Part shown: in pieces, positions 11,967 through 20,081 of the stretch
Layout: each line of letters begins with the position of its first letter
How positions within the stretch are numbered: the stretch's first letter is position 1
NCBI GenBank assembly: GCA_009760855.2
Contig: WPIO01000008.1
Span: 4,445,001 to 4,470,000, forward strand
Source of the DNA: Cristatella mucedo
Lineage: Eukaryota > Bryozoa > Phylactolaemata > Cristatellidae
DNA length: 25,000 nt
Direction: 5' to 3'
Made by a program: the position numbers and the translations under genes
The notes under the pieces: generated by a model
What the model saw: only the letters and a program-made list of their open reading frames with translations
What the model was told of the DNA's origin: nothing
Database searches by the model: none

Positions 11967-12472
11967 TGTACAAGGTAAAGTTCTTACGCTGACCCACAAG
12001 GCCCGCCACGGCTTGGCTCCTTCGTACCTAGCTGAACTGCTGCACCAGTTTCAGCCTCTTCGAGCCCTCGGGTCCTGTGTGGAAAATAAATTAGCTGTTC
12101 CATTCCTCTTAAATTCCGCTTAAAGATCGTTGGCGACAGAAGCTTTAGCTCTGCAGGTCCTAGACTGTGGAACTCGCTTCCACAATTCTTACGCAACGAC
12201 AGCTACTCTCCTGCTGCCGACTACGGCTCATCCTTTCCAGTGGTCCTGAGCTGCTACTTCCATGCTACTCACTACCTCAACTGCTCTCCTGACTCTACTA
12301 TTTTCCCACTTTCTCTTTGTTGCGTGAGACGAAGTCTGTTGGCTACCGAGTGCGTGCCGAAAGCCGCTAAGGCTGTGAGTGCGCTATACAAAACTCTCCT
12401 GCGTAACATCCACATAGTCTTTATGGCGTTGTGGAGTTACAGACGGATATCCATTACATAACATAACATAAC
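11967..12472 (+). mobile_element. L2-clade LINE, 5'-truncated copy
   Basis: The copy starts within the last part of ORF2. It encodes KVLTLTHKARHGLAPSYLAE and then LLHQFQPLRALGSCVENKLAV, closely matching the C-terminus of the long copy on the other strand. A stop and a frameshift follow at about 12118. The 3' untranslated part matches the long copy through GTGGAGTTACAGACGG and ends in a short tandem tail, (ACATA)n-like, at about 12454-12472. Such short repeated 3' tails are typical of L2-type elements. About 505 bp survive; there is no reverse transcriptase or endonuclease. Confidence 0.93.
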
Positions 12473-12563
12473 AAAGGTAAATCGGATCCTTATAGGCCCG
12501 TCGACCGCGTTGCAGTACGACTACTTTACGCCCACTAGGAAGCGACTTGCGATCCTGCCACTC

Positions 12564-12597
12564 GCAGGTGACACACTGGTGCAGGTGACACACTGGC
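12564..12597. repeat. 17-bp tandem duplication
   Basis: GCAGGTGACACACTGG followed by T, then the same 16 bases followed by C: two adjacent 17-bp units (12564-12580 and 12581-12597) differing only in the last base. Confidence 0.9.
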
Positions 12598-12635
12598 TGG
12601 TGCGCAGCGAGCCACCTACTTTCTCGCGAGCACTA

Positions 12636-12679
12636 GGGGCTCCCTGGGGGCTCCCTGGGGGGTCCCTGGGGGGCCCCTG
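12636..12679 (+). repeat. 4 x 11-bp G-rich tandem repeat, G-quadruplex-capable
   Basis: Four 11-bp units (GGGGCTCCCTG twice, then GGGGGTCCCTG and GGGGGCCCCTG). They place four runs of four to six G on the plus strand, separated by loops of five to six bases. That satisfies the usual intramolecular G-quadruplex pattern. The same bases can also pair internally as GGG/CCC hairpins, so quadruplex and hairpin would compete. Confidence 0.9.
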
Positions 12680-13649
12680 GAGTCTGGCGTTAGGCAACTC
12701 TGTATAGCTGCCAGCGGGATGATAGCCACTGATACTCTTCTGCCATTAAGAAAATTAAGCTGCTGAATCAGCCAACTCTTACTTACATTTTCTTTAACTA
12801 ATGCTTCCCCGGAGCGGCTGAAACGAAAAGATGGAGTGGCTGCAATGGATTGGAGTGGCTGCAAAGTCGGACCCCTGCCACGTTACCATCGCACCGACGG
12901 GACCGCAGCGAGAGTGCTAGACGAAGGCAGAGGACAGAGCGGACGTGATAGCGACCCCGTCATTGCTGCTCCGAGTGCCTCGCGGCAGGTGGCGCTGCAT
13001 TGAAGACGGCGGCGCTATCTATTAGGGAGAGCCGAGGGTATTGGCATCGGCTTTGTGGGCGGCTATATTTGGCAGCGGTAATGTTACCGATTTGGCCGAC
13101 CCGCTCGCCGCTTTCTGACTAAAGAGCTACTTCGGCCGCCGACAGGGCGGCGAACTCGCCGTCTCGGCCCATCCCAAAATAGAGTCGACAAACGACAACC
13201 GGTCCTCGCTCGATTTCCTCCATCTTTGTCCTTTGGCCCAGGGACGAGGCGCTCTCGCTTCACGACCCGCCGGTTGGCGGATTAGAGTGCCTGCAGCAGC
13301 TGCTACGGGCAATCCTCCATTGGCCGCTGCAGCAGCAGGCACTAGGGATAGCTGGCAAGGTTTCTGTGCCGCTATTATAAATGAGGCTGCTAAATTCGCC
13401 ACTAGCCTGTACTAGCCTGCTGTCACGTCTTCTCTGCGTGCTGACCGCTCCGCGGGCCGACCTTGGACTAACCGACAGCTCAACTGCTTCGCTCGCTCGC
13501 CTCGCCAAGGCTGCAGACAGCCTCGCTCGCGTCGGCGGTCGCTGCAAACTGACGTCTGACTAACTGCGCAATCATCTCAGGTCCGCGACCACATTCAGTC
13601 ACTCGGCCAATTTGAATTGCAACAACTCTACTTGGAGAAATTGTGCTAA

Positions 13650-13650
<1 letters not shown>
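12680..13650. other. Unassigned intergenic sequence with one hairpin
   Basis: No supported gene. An imperfect inverted repeat lies at 13286-13343. It has outer arms AGTGCCTGC and GCAGGCACT and an interrupted inner stem (CTGC/GCAG) around a G+C-rich loop. Confidence 0.4.
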
Positions 13651-13651
<1 letters not shown>

Positions 13652-13691
<40 letters not shown>

Positions 13692-13750
13692 CACATGCAC
13701 ACACGCACGTACACACGCACGCACACAGACACACACACACACACACACAC
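13652..13750. repeat. (CA)n microsatellite, imperfect
   Basis: CA dinucleotide tract with pure blocks at about 13652-13687 and 13731-13750, and a degenerate CA/CG/TG-containing middle. Confidence 0.95.
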
Positions 13751-14468
13751 GTACGCACGCAAGCAGCTAGGAGACCTCTTAGGCCTGTCAACAGTGCCAC
13801 ACATTGGCCCCGCGGCAGTATGGACCATGTAGGCTTACGCAATGGGTTAAAAACAGCTACTTACCGGGAAGTGTGCGCAGCAAGCGATGCACTAAATCCT
13901 TCGGTAGGTTCGCTGATAGACGCACTCGAGGTGCTCGAGAGACACGCAAACCGCATCCGATATTGCATCAGCTTGATATATCTCTCGCACCAGATGTGGA
14001 CGCACCTGCACATGCAATAAATTAGTCGATAGTCTTAACATGAAGGCGTTCGGTTTGGGACGAGCGAATCGATGAATTGAGTAAACTAGATTCAGAAGAC
14101 GCTAAACTTAGCCTCTAAGTGGCTGTCGCCACGCTGCCGTGGTAAGACAGTAAATGGAAATAGAGGTGCGTATACTATAGGGGCGTGCATGCGCACTATA
14201 GAGGCGTGCATGCGCTAGAGCCGTGCATACGACAGTGGTGGTGGCGGCGGCGGGACAGAGAGGAGTGCATAGGCATGCAGCGAGCACACAGAGCGCCCGC
14301 CCTCCACATTGGCGATTAGCGTACCTTCAAAGAGGGAACAGCGCCGCGAGCCGCCGCCGCGACCCGTGCCTCTGAGGAGGGAGTTTTCGAATTACCTCGC
14401 CTCGCTACCCGTCCCCTGCTCGCTGTGAGCGGCCGGCGCTTATCGCGCTTGACAGTAGGCGACATGCC
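13751..14468. other. Unassigned sequence with a degenerate 21-bp repeat
   Basis: No supported gene. A pair of 21-bp units at 14174-14194 and 14195-14215 (ACTATAG(G/A)GGCGTGCATGCGC) is followed by a decayed partial third unit at 14216-14231. From about 14230 the sequence is strongly G+C-rich. Confidence 0.45.
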
Positions 14469-14643
14469 AGAGCCGAGCGCCGCCGGAAGTCAGAGCCGAG
14501 CGCCGCCGGAAGTCAGAGCCGAGCGCCGCCGGAAGTCAGAGCCGAGCGCCGCCGGAAGTCAGAGCCGAGCGCCGCCGGAAGTCAGAGCCGAGCGCCGCCG
14601 GAAGTCAGAGCCGAGCGCCGCCGGAAGTCAGAGCCGAGCGCCG
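14469..14643. repeat. Perfect 23-bp minisatellite, 7.6 copies
   Basis: The unit AGAGCCGAGCGCCGCCGGAA plus GTC repeats seven times without a single difference (14469-14629). A 14-base partial eighth copy follows at 14630-14643. Because 23 is not a multiple of three, an open frame through it cycles through all three phases (EPSAAGS, RAPPEV and RAERRRKS appear in turn), so it is unlikely to be coding. There are no spacers, so it is not a CRISPR array. Confidence 0.98.
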
Positions 14644-15320
14644 TCGCTTCCAAAACCTCGCCGCTCGCTTCGGAGGGCGCACAAGTGCCTGCCGCGCCAT
14701 CGCGGACGCAGATGAGAGCGTGCGGCGTCCGCTCGGGTGGCTGGCCAGACAGTCAGCGGCGCCTGCACGCCAGAGCCTGAGCCGGCTACGCGTCCCGTCC
14801 TTCCGCGGCGGCGCTGTGCCGCGCGCGCGAGTGAATTCGTGCGCACGCTTTCGCGATGGACTCGGGCTGACAATGCCAGAAAGCAGCTCAGTCAAAGTTT
14901 GCCGCGGAGTCGTGCGCTGCTGCAGCGTGTAGCTGCCGTCGACCGAACGAGACCGGTTGACCGAGCGAGCGCGAAGCAGACGCCGACGACGATTTCTGCG
15001 ACCGCCGCTCGGTTCCGACGTTCGAAGAAGCCGCTGGCAGCGGCTGCGCAGCTGCGCAGCGCAGACCGCGCTGGAGCCGCGATATGGAGGAGCGCTGAGC
15101 GCCCTCTGCGCTCCAGAGCGCGCAGTGGCTCTCTTCGCGCTCTGCGCCCGGGTTCAGTCGCATCGTGAGCGCGAGGCTCACGCACTTTGATGGCAAGAAA
15201 GAGATTAATTTCTCTGAGAAGGCTATGCAAATGTATTATTATTATTTGCTTTTTATTATTATTTTTTTTGTAAGAATGATATATTTGCGTAGTGCGCGTT
15301 AGAAGAACTAAATCTGTTTC
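14644..15320. other. G+C-rich sequence with clustered palindromes, then AT-rich tail
   Basis: Frames of up to 143 codons are open on both strands but give Arg/Ala/Ser-rich low-complexity products. Perfect or near-perfect palindromes occur at 15029-15045 and 15043-15060. The composition switches abruptly to T/A-rich at about 15190. No supported gene. Confidence 0.4.
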
Positions 15321-15378
15321 TAGGCACTTGACGTGCGCTGGACTTTTGATCCAGGTCGTGGGTTCGAGTCCTGCAGCT
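15313..15378 (+). mobile_element. tRNA-Lys(UUU)-like SINE head
   Basis: Three tRNA arms can be folded. A short D-like arm is GCAC/GTGC (15324-15336). The anticodon arm has a perfect 5-bp stem CTGGA/TCCAG (15338-15342, 15350-15354) around CTTTTGA, giving anticodon TTT (Lys). The T arm is at 15358-15374 with loop TTCGAGT, and the B box GGTTCGAGTCC is a perfect consensus. The flanks that should form the acceptor stem do not pair and the D loop is too short. This is therefore a tRNA-derived SINE or tRNA pseudogene, not a working tRNA. It shares a 24-base block around the B box with the element near 4878-4901. Confidence 0.65.
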
Positions 15379-16177
15379 TGCCGTCCCGTCGCTCCGTCGC
15401 TCGTTGCAGAAGGGACGGAAGCGGCCGAGGCTCTGCCGATGCTAAGGAAAGGAGGCTGAAAGGAGGCTGCTTTTTACTTTTTCTTTTTAAAATAAGAAAG
15501 CTGCAGCAGTGGTGACTGCATGGAATGGCCGGCGCTGACTCATTGAATGCAGGTAACATTGCATGGAAGTCCGTATATCGCTTTAATGTGGCTTCCGTAA
15601 GAGAATGCCTATCGACCTAGAACGTGCGGAGCAGCTGCCATACGGAGACTGCGGCACTCAACGACCAATGCATGCTGCCGCGCGCAGTAGCTCTACCCGA
15701 TGATGCTATCTACGGTCAGTGCTCGCTCGATAGCTGTCGGACAATGAACAGTGCGGCACGGTAGCGGCCACGGTTGCGCCTCGGGCCTCGGTAACGTAGA
15801 GATAGTGCAAGAAACGCGCGGTAGCTGCTTCTGCATGAAAGTCTGTAGGAAACAAAAACAGCGCTCGTAACGGTGCTAGCCCTTGCCGACTAGCAACAAA
15901 AAACCGCCGACCCCTTAATTTACCCTGTATCGCGCCTGGCGACTATATGTAGGTGCAACGATAATGCGCGCAGATATCCCAACGGTAGCGAGATGCGACA
16001 GCAACGAAGTGCGCCCCTACCGTAGGATAGAGAGTCCACATCCGCCTGCTTGGAGAAGTCTATTTGATATCCCCAGAGGACGTCAGGTGCAGCCGCGGCC
16101 TCGGCCGTAGCGTACCATAGCCCCGTACGAGCCCCACTAAATAAGCGAATCTCGAATCCTCGAGCAGGACCTCCTTC
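15379..16177. other. Unassigned intergenic sequence
   Basis: The first ~130 bases may be the body of the SINE-like element. After that no gene or repeat is evident. A 95-codon minus-strand frame (15920-16207) lacks an ATG start and begins inside the inverted-repeat arm. Confidence 0.45.
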
Positions 16178-16286
16178 AATGTTAACAGCCTCAGGCCCGT
16201 ATATCACTTAACCGTAGACTTTAACGATTCAGAGCCCTCGTAGCTTAAAAGCAGCGAATAATAACTACATAGTCACGATCTGGCTG
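16178..16286 (-). repeat. Inverted repeat, left arm (109 bp)
   Basis: The reverse complement aligns without gaps to 16535-16643 at roughly 87% identity by eye. It includes an unbroken match over GCTACGAGGGCTCTGAAT and another over AAGTCTACGGTTAA. A weaker match appears to extend some tens of bases outward from both arms. See the right arm for interpretation. Confidence 0.92.
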
Positions 16287-16329
16287 ACGTGACACTTTCT
16301 ATTATGTACGACAAAGGTGTCTTAAGCGA

Positions 16330-16360
16330 ATATATACATATATATATATATATATATATT
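16330..16360. repeat. (TA)n microsatellite in inverted-repeat spacer
   Basis: A TA dinucleotide run with one C interruption, inside the 248-bp spacer between the two inverted arms. Confidence 0.93.
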
Positions 16361-16534
16361 TGATATTCAAATTAATATAGAATTTGAATATATATTTGAG
16401 TCCTGTATTAAAGCCTTGAGTGTTTGCTTGTGATCCATGCTTGCGCGTATTGGTTGAGTTCGTTTGGCCGAGTTGGTCTTGTTTAAGGACATATCGCTTT
16501 ATTTGAGCACCCCTGAACCGTCAGCGTTCTGCAC

Positions 16535-16643
16535 CAGCCAGATCATGACTGTCTAGCTATTATTCGCTGCTTTTGAGCTACGAGGGCTCTGAATAGTAAA
16601 AGTCTACGGTTAAATGGTATACTGGTCTGAGGCTGCTAGCATG
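16535..16643 (+). repeat. Inverted repeat, right arm (109 bp)
   Basis: Partner of 16178-16286, separated from it by a 248-bp AT-rich spacer. Either two copies of an unknown dispersed repeat were inserted head to head, or this is one foldback-type element with diverged arms. Frames running outward from both arms begin similarly ((M/V)-(V/I)-Y-x2-EA) because the DNA is related. No known protein is evident in either frame. Confidence 0.92.
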
Positions 16644-17230
16644 AAACGTCGGTGTTCTGCTAGAGAAGTCCCCACGCGAGACTTCATTTGGCGTCTTTTA
16701 GTCGCATCTCACCCGGCGACACAGCGAGCACAATTTGGAGGCGCCAATTTCTCTTATCGGAGTTTATCTGCTTCGAGGCAGACAAAGTTGCGTCGTGGTT
16801 CTCCAAGGAGCACGCACGGTATTGTGTCGAGCAGCTGCGTCGCCCTTTATCCGAGAAGCTCCGACCACCAGCTGCACTGTGCCGCGGCTGAACGGGGAGA
16901 TGGGTACCGGTGTGGCGGCCATTGGTTTCAACTGCGACCAATGGCAACCAGTCCACACGACCGCTCACGATCAAATTCTCTGCTATCTAGCCTCTTTAAT
17001 AGAACGGAAGTTTATTTGGTAAGCCCTGTGATTACGCGAAACAAAAGGTGATCGCATTAGCGAAACGACGCTGAGCACTAGCCCGTTCTCTTTGAGGTGG
17101 CCCGGAGCCCGGAGTGATGGAGCAGCGAGTGACGCGAAAAGGCTTTCTCTCAGCGCGCCGCGCGCACTCGCAAGCTAAGTAGCAGTGGCTCGCAGGCTGA
17201 CTCGTTGCTACAAAGAATACGCCTGTGGTC
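16644..17230. other. Unassigned sequence
   Basis: A 145-codon ATG-started frame (16614-17051, plus) begins in the right inverted-repeat arm and runs through here. Its product is Ser/Arg-rich without a recognisable domain, and other frames are equally open. No gene is called. Confidence 0.4.
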
Positions 17231-17236
17231 TTTATT
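17231..17236 (-). terminator. Candidate polyadenylation signal for the SBK-like gene
   Basis: AATAAA on the minus strand, about 625 bases beyond the stop codon at 17862-17864. It is the first canonical hexamer noticed downstream. If used, the 3' untranslated region would include the whole GA tract. Confidence 0.3.
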
Positions 17237-17675
17237 GAGCGCGCGCAATTCTTACAAGCGTAGCGATCCGCGATTCAAATAGTCTAGTGACCCGCAGTCG
17301 CTCACGCCCCCTTGCCGCCGCCGCCGCGTCGCATCCTAGCTAGCCGAACCCGGCGACCTGGCGGATCGGCGGAGCGAGAAAGACGAGAGGAACGACGGGT
17401 CCGACGCTTCCGGTCAAGAACTTCGCGCTCGGCATCCGAGCGATCACCGAGCGAAGCCAGCGAAGCCGGCGAACCGCTCGCTGCCGCCGCCGCTGCGGCA
17501 GAACAAAAACTGGCGAGACAGCGCGCCGCCGCTCCAACCGCCGAGCCGCGCTCAGCTCCCTCTCTGTCCTCCTCCGCGGCCGCAAAGAGGCCGCTGGACG
17601 CCGCGCGCGTTCGCGCACGTGCGCCCGCCCGCCCCAGGAAGTGGGCTGCGGCACGAGCGCGCCGCAGGGCCGGGT

Positions 17676-17800
<125 letters not shown>

Positions 17801-17861
17801 ATTCTGTCTCTCTGTCTCTCTCTCGCGCTCTCCGTATCGCAGCGCCCCTTAGCGGCGGAGC

Positions 17862-19136
17862 CTAGCTGGCGTCGGCCGAGGACGACGAGCAGTCGCTGCT
17901 AACTGCATCGTCGCGCTCGACTCGCTTGCCGCCGCCTGCGACAGATTCCGCGGGTCGCTGCGGGACGCCGTCGGACGATGACAGCCAGTCGCCGATTCTC
18001 GCCAGACGACCCTTCTTCGTCACCGTCGACGGCACGCCCTTGTTAGCGAGCAGCGCCCGCAGCGCCGCCTTGCCCTCGCGCTCGCCGCCTTCGTCGCCGT
18101 CGCCGTCACCGAAGTCGTCGCGGGCCTTACTGGCAGTGGCTGCGGCCGCGGCCCTGCGCCGCAGCGACGGCGGCCGCTGCTGCAGCCAGCGCGAGCGGCA
18201 GTACTTGGCCGCATCGGCGGCCGAGCAGCGTCGCCCCTCGGACGGCTCGAGCAGCTGCCGAAGCATCTTGAGCAGCTTGGGCGTGAATTTGCGCCATCGC
18301 GGCGTCGGCATGACGAGTGTCTGGTGGCGGTGCCACAGGCGGAACGACGCGTAGCGCTTGTCCTGCGCCGCCACCGCCGCGTCCCACGGCGCGTCGCCGC
18401 CGCCGCCGCCGCCGCTGGTGAGCAGCTGCACTATGACGACGCCGGCAGCCCAGACGTCGGCCGGCGTCGCCGCCTCGTAGCCCTCGTGGCGCACGCGCTC
18501 GCACAGCTCGGGCGCCATGTAGGGCGTCAGCTCGGCCGCGCGGCGCACGACGGCGCCGACGCGGCACGTCCGCGCGAAGCCGGCGAGCTTCACGCGCCGG
18601 CAGGTGGCGTCGAACACCAGTACGTTCTCGGGCCGCACGTCGCCGTGTACGAGCGCCTCGCCGCACATGAACTCGAGTGCCGACAGCAGCTGCTCGGCGA
18701 CGCGCTTGCTGGCGGCCTCGTCGAGCTCCGGGCGTGGCCCGACGCCGCCGCCGCCGCCGCTGAGGAAGGAGGCCAGGTCGCCGACGGGCGCCCGCTCTTG
18801 AACGAGCGCGTACGCGTCGGGCGTCTCCAGCGCCGCCTCGTACGTGTCGACGACGTATGGGTGCGCCGACAGGAATCGGCTGTAGGCGTACTCGCGCCGG
18901 AAGTCGGCAAACTTGGTCGCGCTCTTGGCGCGCAGGCGCACGCTGAGCTGCTGGCCCGTGCTGCGGCAGCGGCAGGCGACCACCGTCGCTCCGCCGCCGA
19001 ATGCGCCGCCGCCGCCGCTGCGGCTCACCAAGCGCAGATCGAAGAATCGCTCCTCGAGCGCGGCCGCCTGCTGCAGGCCGTCGCGCGCCAGCCGACACGC
19101 CGGAGACGACGGCGGAGATAGAGGAGGCGGGCTCAT
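17862..19136 (-). CDS. SBK-family (SH3-binding-domain kinase-like) protein, predicted pseudokinase, 424 aa
   Basis: A single uninterrupted frame encodes a full protein kinase fold most like SBK1. The start is the only in-frame ATG; the frame is open upstream but only from a GTG. Its context, GCCGTCGCC then ATG, is favourable with G at -3. Numbering from that Met: Pro-rich N-terminus (SPPPLSPPSSP, 2-12); Gly-rich loop GGGAFG (42-47); LSVRL (64-68) in the VAIK position, with Arg67 for the ATP lysine; helix-C Glu82; HGDVRPEN (164-171), keeping Asp166 and Asn171 but losing HRD Arg and the loop Lys; GFA (186-188) for DFG; APE (208-210); DVWAAGV (227-233). A roughly 100-residue basic/acidic and Ser-rich tail follows. 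SBK proteins are poorly characterised cytosolic Ser/Thr kinases. Losing VAIK Lys and DFG Asp argues for a non-catalytic, scaffold or regulatory role. The length is near that of vertebrate SBK1. A young pseudogene that is still open is the alternative. Confidence 0.88.
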   Translation of the reverse strand: MSPPPLSPPSSPACRLARDGLQQAAALEERFFDLRLVSRSGGGGAFGGGATVVACRCRSTGQQLSVRLRAKSATKFADFRREYAYSRFLSAHPYVVDTYEAALETPDAYALVQERAPVGDLASFLSGGGGGVGPRPELDEAASKRVAEQLLSALEFMCGEALVHGDVRPENVLVFDATCRRVKLAGFARTCRVGAVVRRAAELTPYMAPELCERVRHEGYEAATPADVWAAGVVIVQLLTSGGGGGGDAPWDAAVAAQDKRYASFRLWHRHQTLVMPTPRWRKFTPKLLKMLRQLLEPSEGRRCSAADAAKYCRSRWLQQRPPSLRRRAAAAATASKARDDFGDGDGDEGGEREGKAALRALLANKGVPSTVTKKGRLARIGDWLSSSDGVPQRPAESVAGGGKRVERDDAVSSDCSSSSADAS

Positions 19137-19983
19137 GGCGACGGCGAGGGCCTCCGCGGTGACGAAGACGAGGCCGACCGCGCGCGCGCGGTTAGGATCG
19201 CCGCCGCGGCAACGAAGATGGCGAAGCCGCCGCCGCTGCTTCGCGTGCTTCACCCGCTCCGCTTCTGGACCGCAGTCGGAGCAGCGCTGCTAGTTATACG
19301 AAGGCGCCTCTCGCCGATAATGAGCTTATTTGCTCTCTCCGATGACGCGGGCGAGCGCCAGCGAGATGCACGCCCACTTCGGCCTGCCACCGTCGCCACC
19401 GCGCTTGCTCTCGGCGCCCGCGTCGCGCGAACTAATGCGGGCGGCGCAGAGTGCGCGGGGCGGCGCGGCGCGGCGGCTGCTTGGGAGTGCAAACGCGAGC
19501 GTTGCTGACAGAGCGAGTCGTGCTGAGCGAAACGTTTTGAGAAGCGCAAAAAGCCGCTCCTGTGCGACCGTTGTTCGCGATGCGAAAAGCCAGCGCATTG
19601 ATGCTTGTGCGCTGCCAGTGTCTGCTGCCAGCGTCTGCGGCCAGCGTCTGCGGCCAGCGTCTGCTGCCAGCCAGCTTAGTGCGGCGGATGGAGGAGTCGA
19701 AGCGCGAGCTTAATTCATTTAGCAGAGAGTCGCCAGCATTCCGCTTCGCGAACTCGAGCGTACGCGCTCGCGACCGCCAGCCAGCTCGATGCTGCGTTGG
19801 CGTTCACGAGCGTCTCGATGATGCAATGGTAGACTCGCAGCGGATCGATGAGAGGGCTTCTACCACTCCTCGGTTATACGCCGAACGGACGCATGACCGC
19901 TACTATTGAAGCTTCCGCGAGTGGCAAGGTTACAAAAAATTGTGGTCTCCAACGCTCGTTAAAAAAAGGCTGGACACGATTAA
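19137..19983. other. G+C-rich upstream region of the SBK-like gene
   Basis: This CpG-dense DNA would carry the 5' untranslated region and promoter of the minus-strand gene. No clear TATA box is seen. The GTATAACTA-like word near 19290-19300 (minus) is weak. Open frames here are low-complexity. A 13-bp tandem repeat lies at 19619-19670. Confidence 0.4.
19619..19670. repeat. 4 x 13-bp tandem repeat
   Basis: Units TGTCTGCTGCCAG, CGTCTGCGGCCAG (twice) and CGTCTGCTGCCAG, differing only at two positions. Located about 480 bp upstream of the SBK-like start codon. Confidence 0.93.
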
Positions 19984-20045
19984 GGATCGAACTTGGTTAT
20001 TAACAAAAGGTGAGCGAGCGCTTAGCCCTTGAGTTATATCAACAG
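19968..20045 (-). mobile_element. tRNA-like sequence with Pol III terminator-like T run
   Basis: On the minus strand an A-box-like TAACTCAAGGGCTAAGC is followed by a CTTTTGT loop-like segment, a B-box-like AAGTTCGATCC (19984-19994) and, some 15 bases on, a run of seven T. The arms do not pair well: the T stem has about three of five pairs and the acceptor does not pair. It is likely a decayed tRNA-derived SINE. The CTTTTG loop resembles that of the tRNA-Lys-like element at 15338-15354. Confidence 0.35.
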
Positions 20046-20081
20046 TGATTAGCAAGGGGTGACTTTAAGTTATAACTCTGG

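Noticed and set aside
14469-14643. CRISPR-like array
   Set aside because: The 23-bp units abut directly with no spacers, and the genome is an animal's. It is a minisatellite.
15313-15378. Functional tRNA-Lys gene
   Set aside because: The acceptor stem does not pair and the D loop is too short, so it was called a SINE head or tRNA pseudogene.
16614-17051. 145-codon plus-strand ATG-started frame
   Set aside because: No domain is recognised, it starts inside an inverted-repeat arm, and two other frames are open over the same DNA.
18127-19098. 323-codon minus-strand frame overlapping the SBK-like gene
   Set aside because: A frame-shifted shadow of the kinase-like gene: Arg/Ala-rich, no kinase motifs.
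18324-19121. 265-codon plus-strand open frame opposite the SBK-like gene
   Set aside because: It is antisense to the kinase-like frame, Ala/Arg/Val-rich, and exists because the G+C-rich third codon positions of the real gene suppress stops on the other strand.
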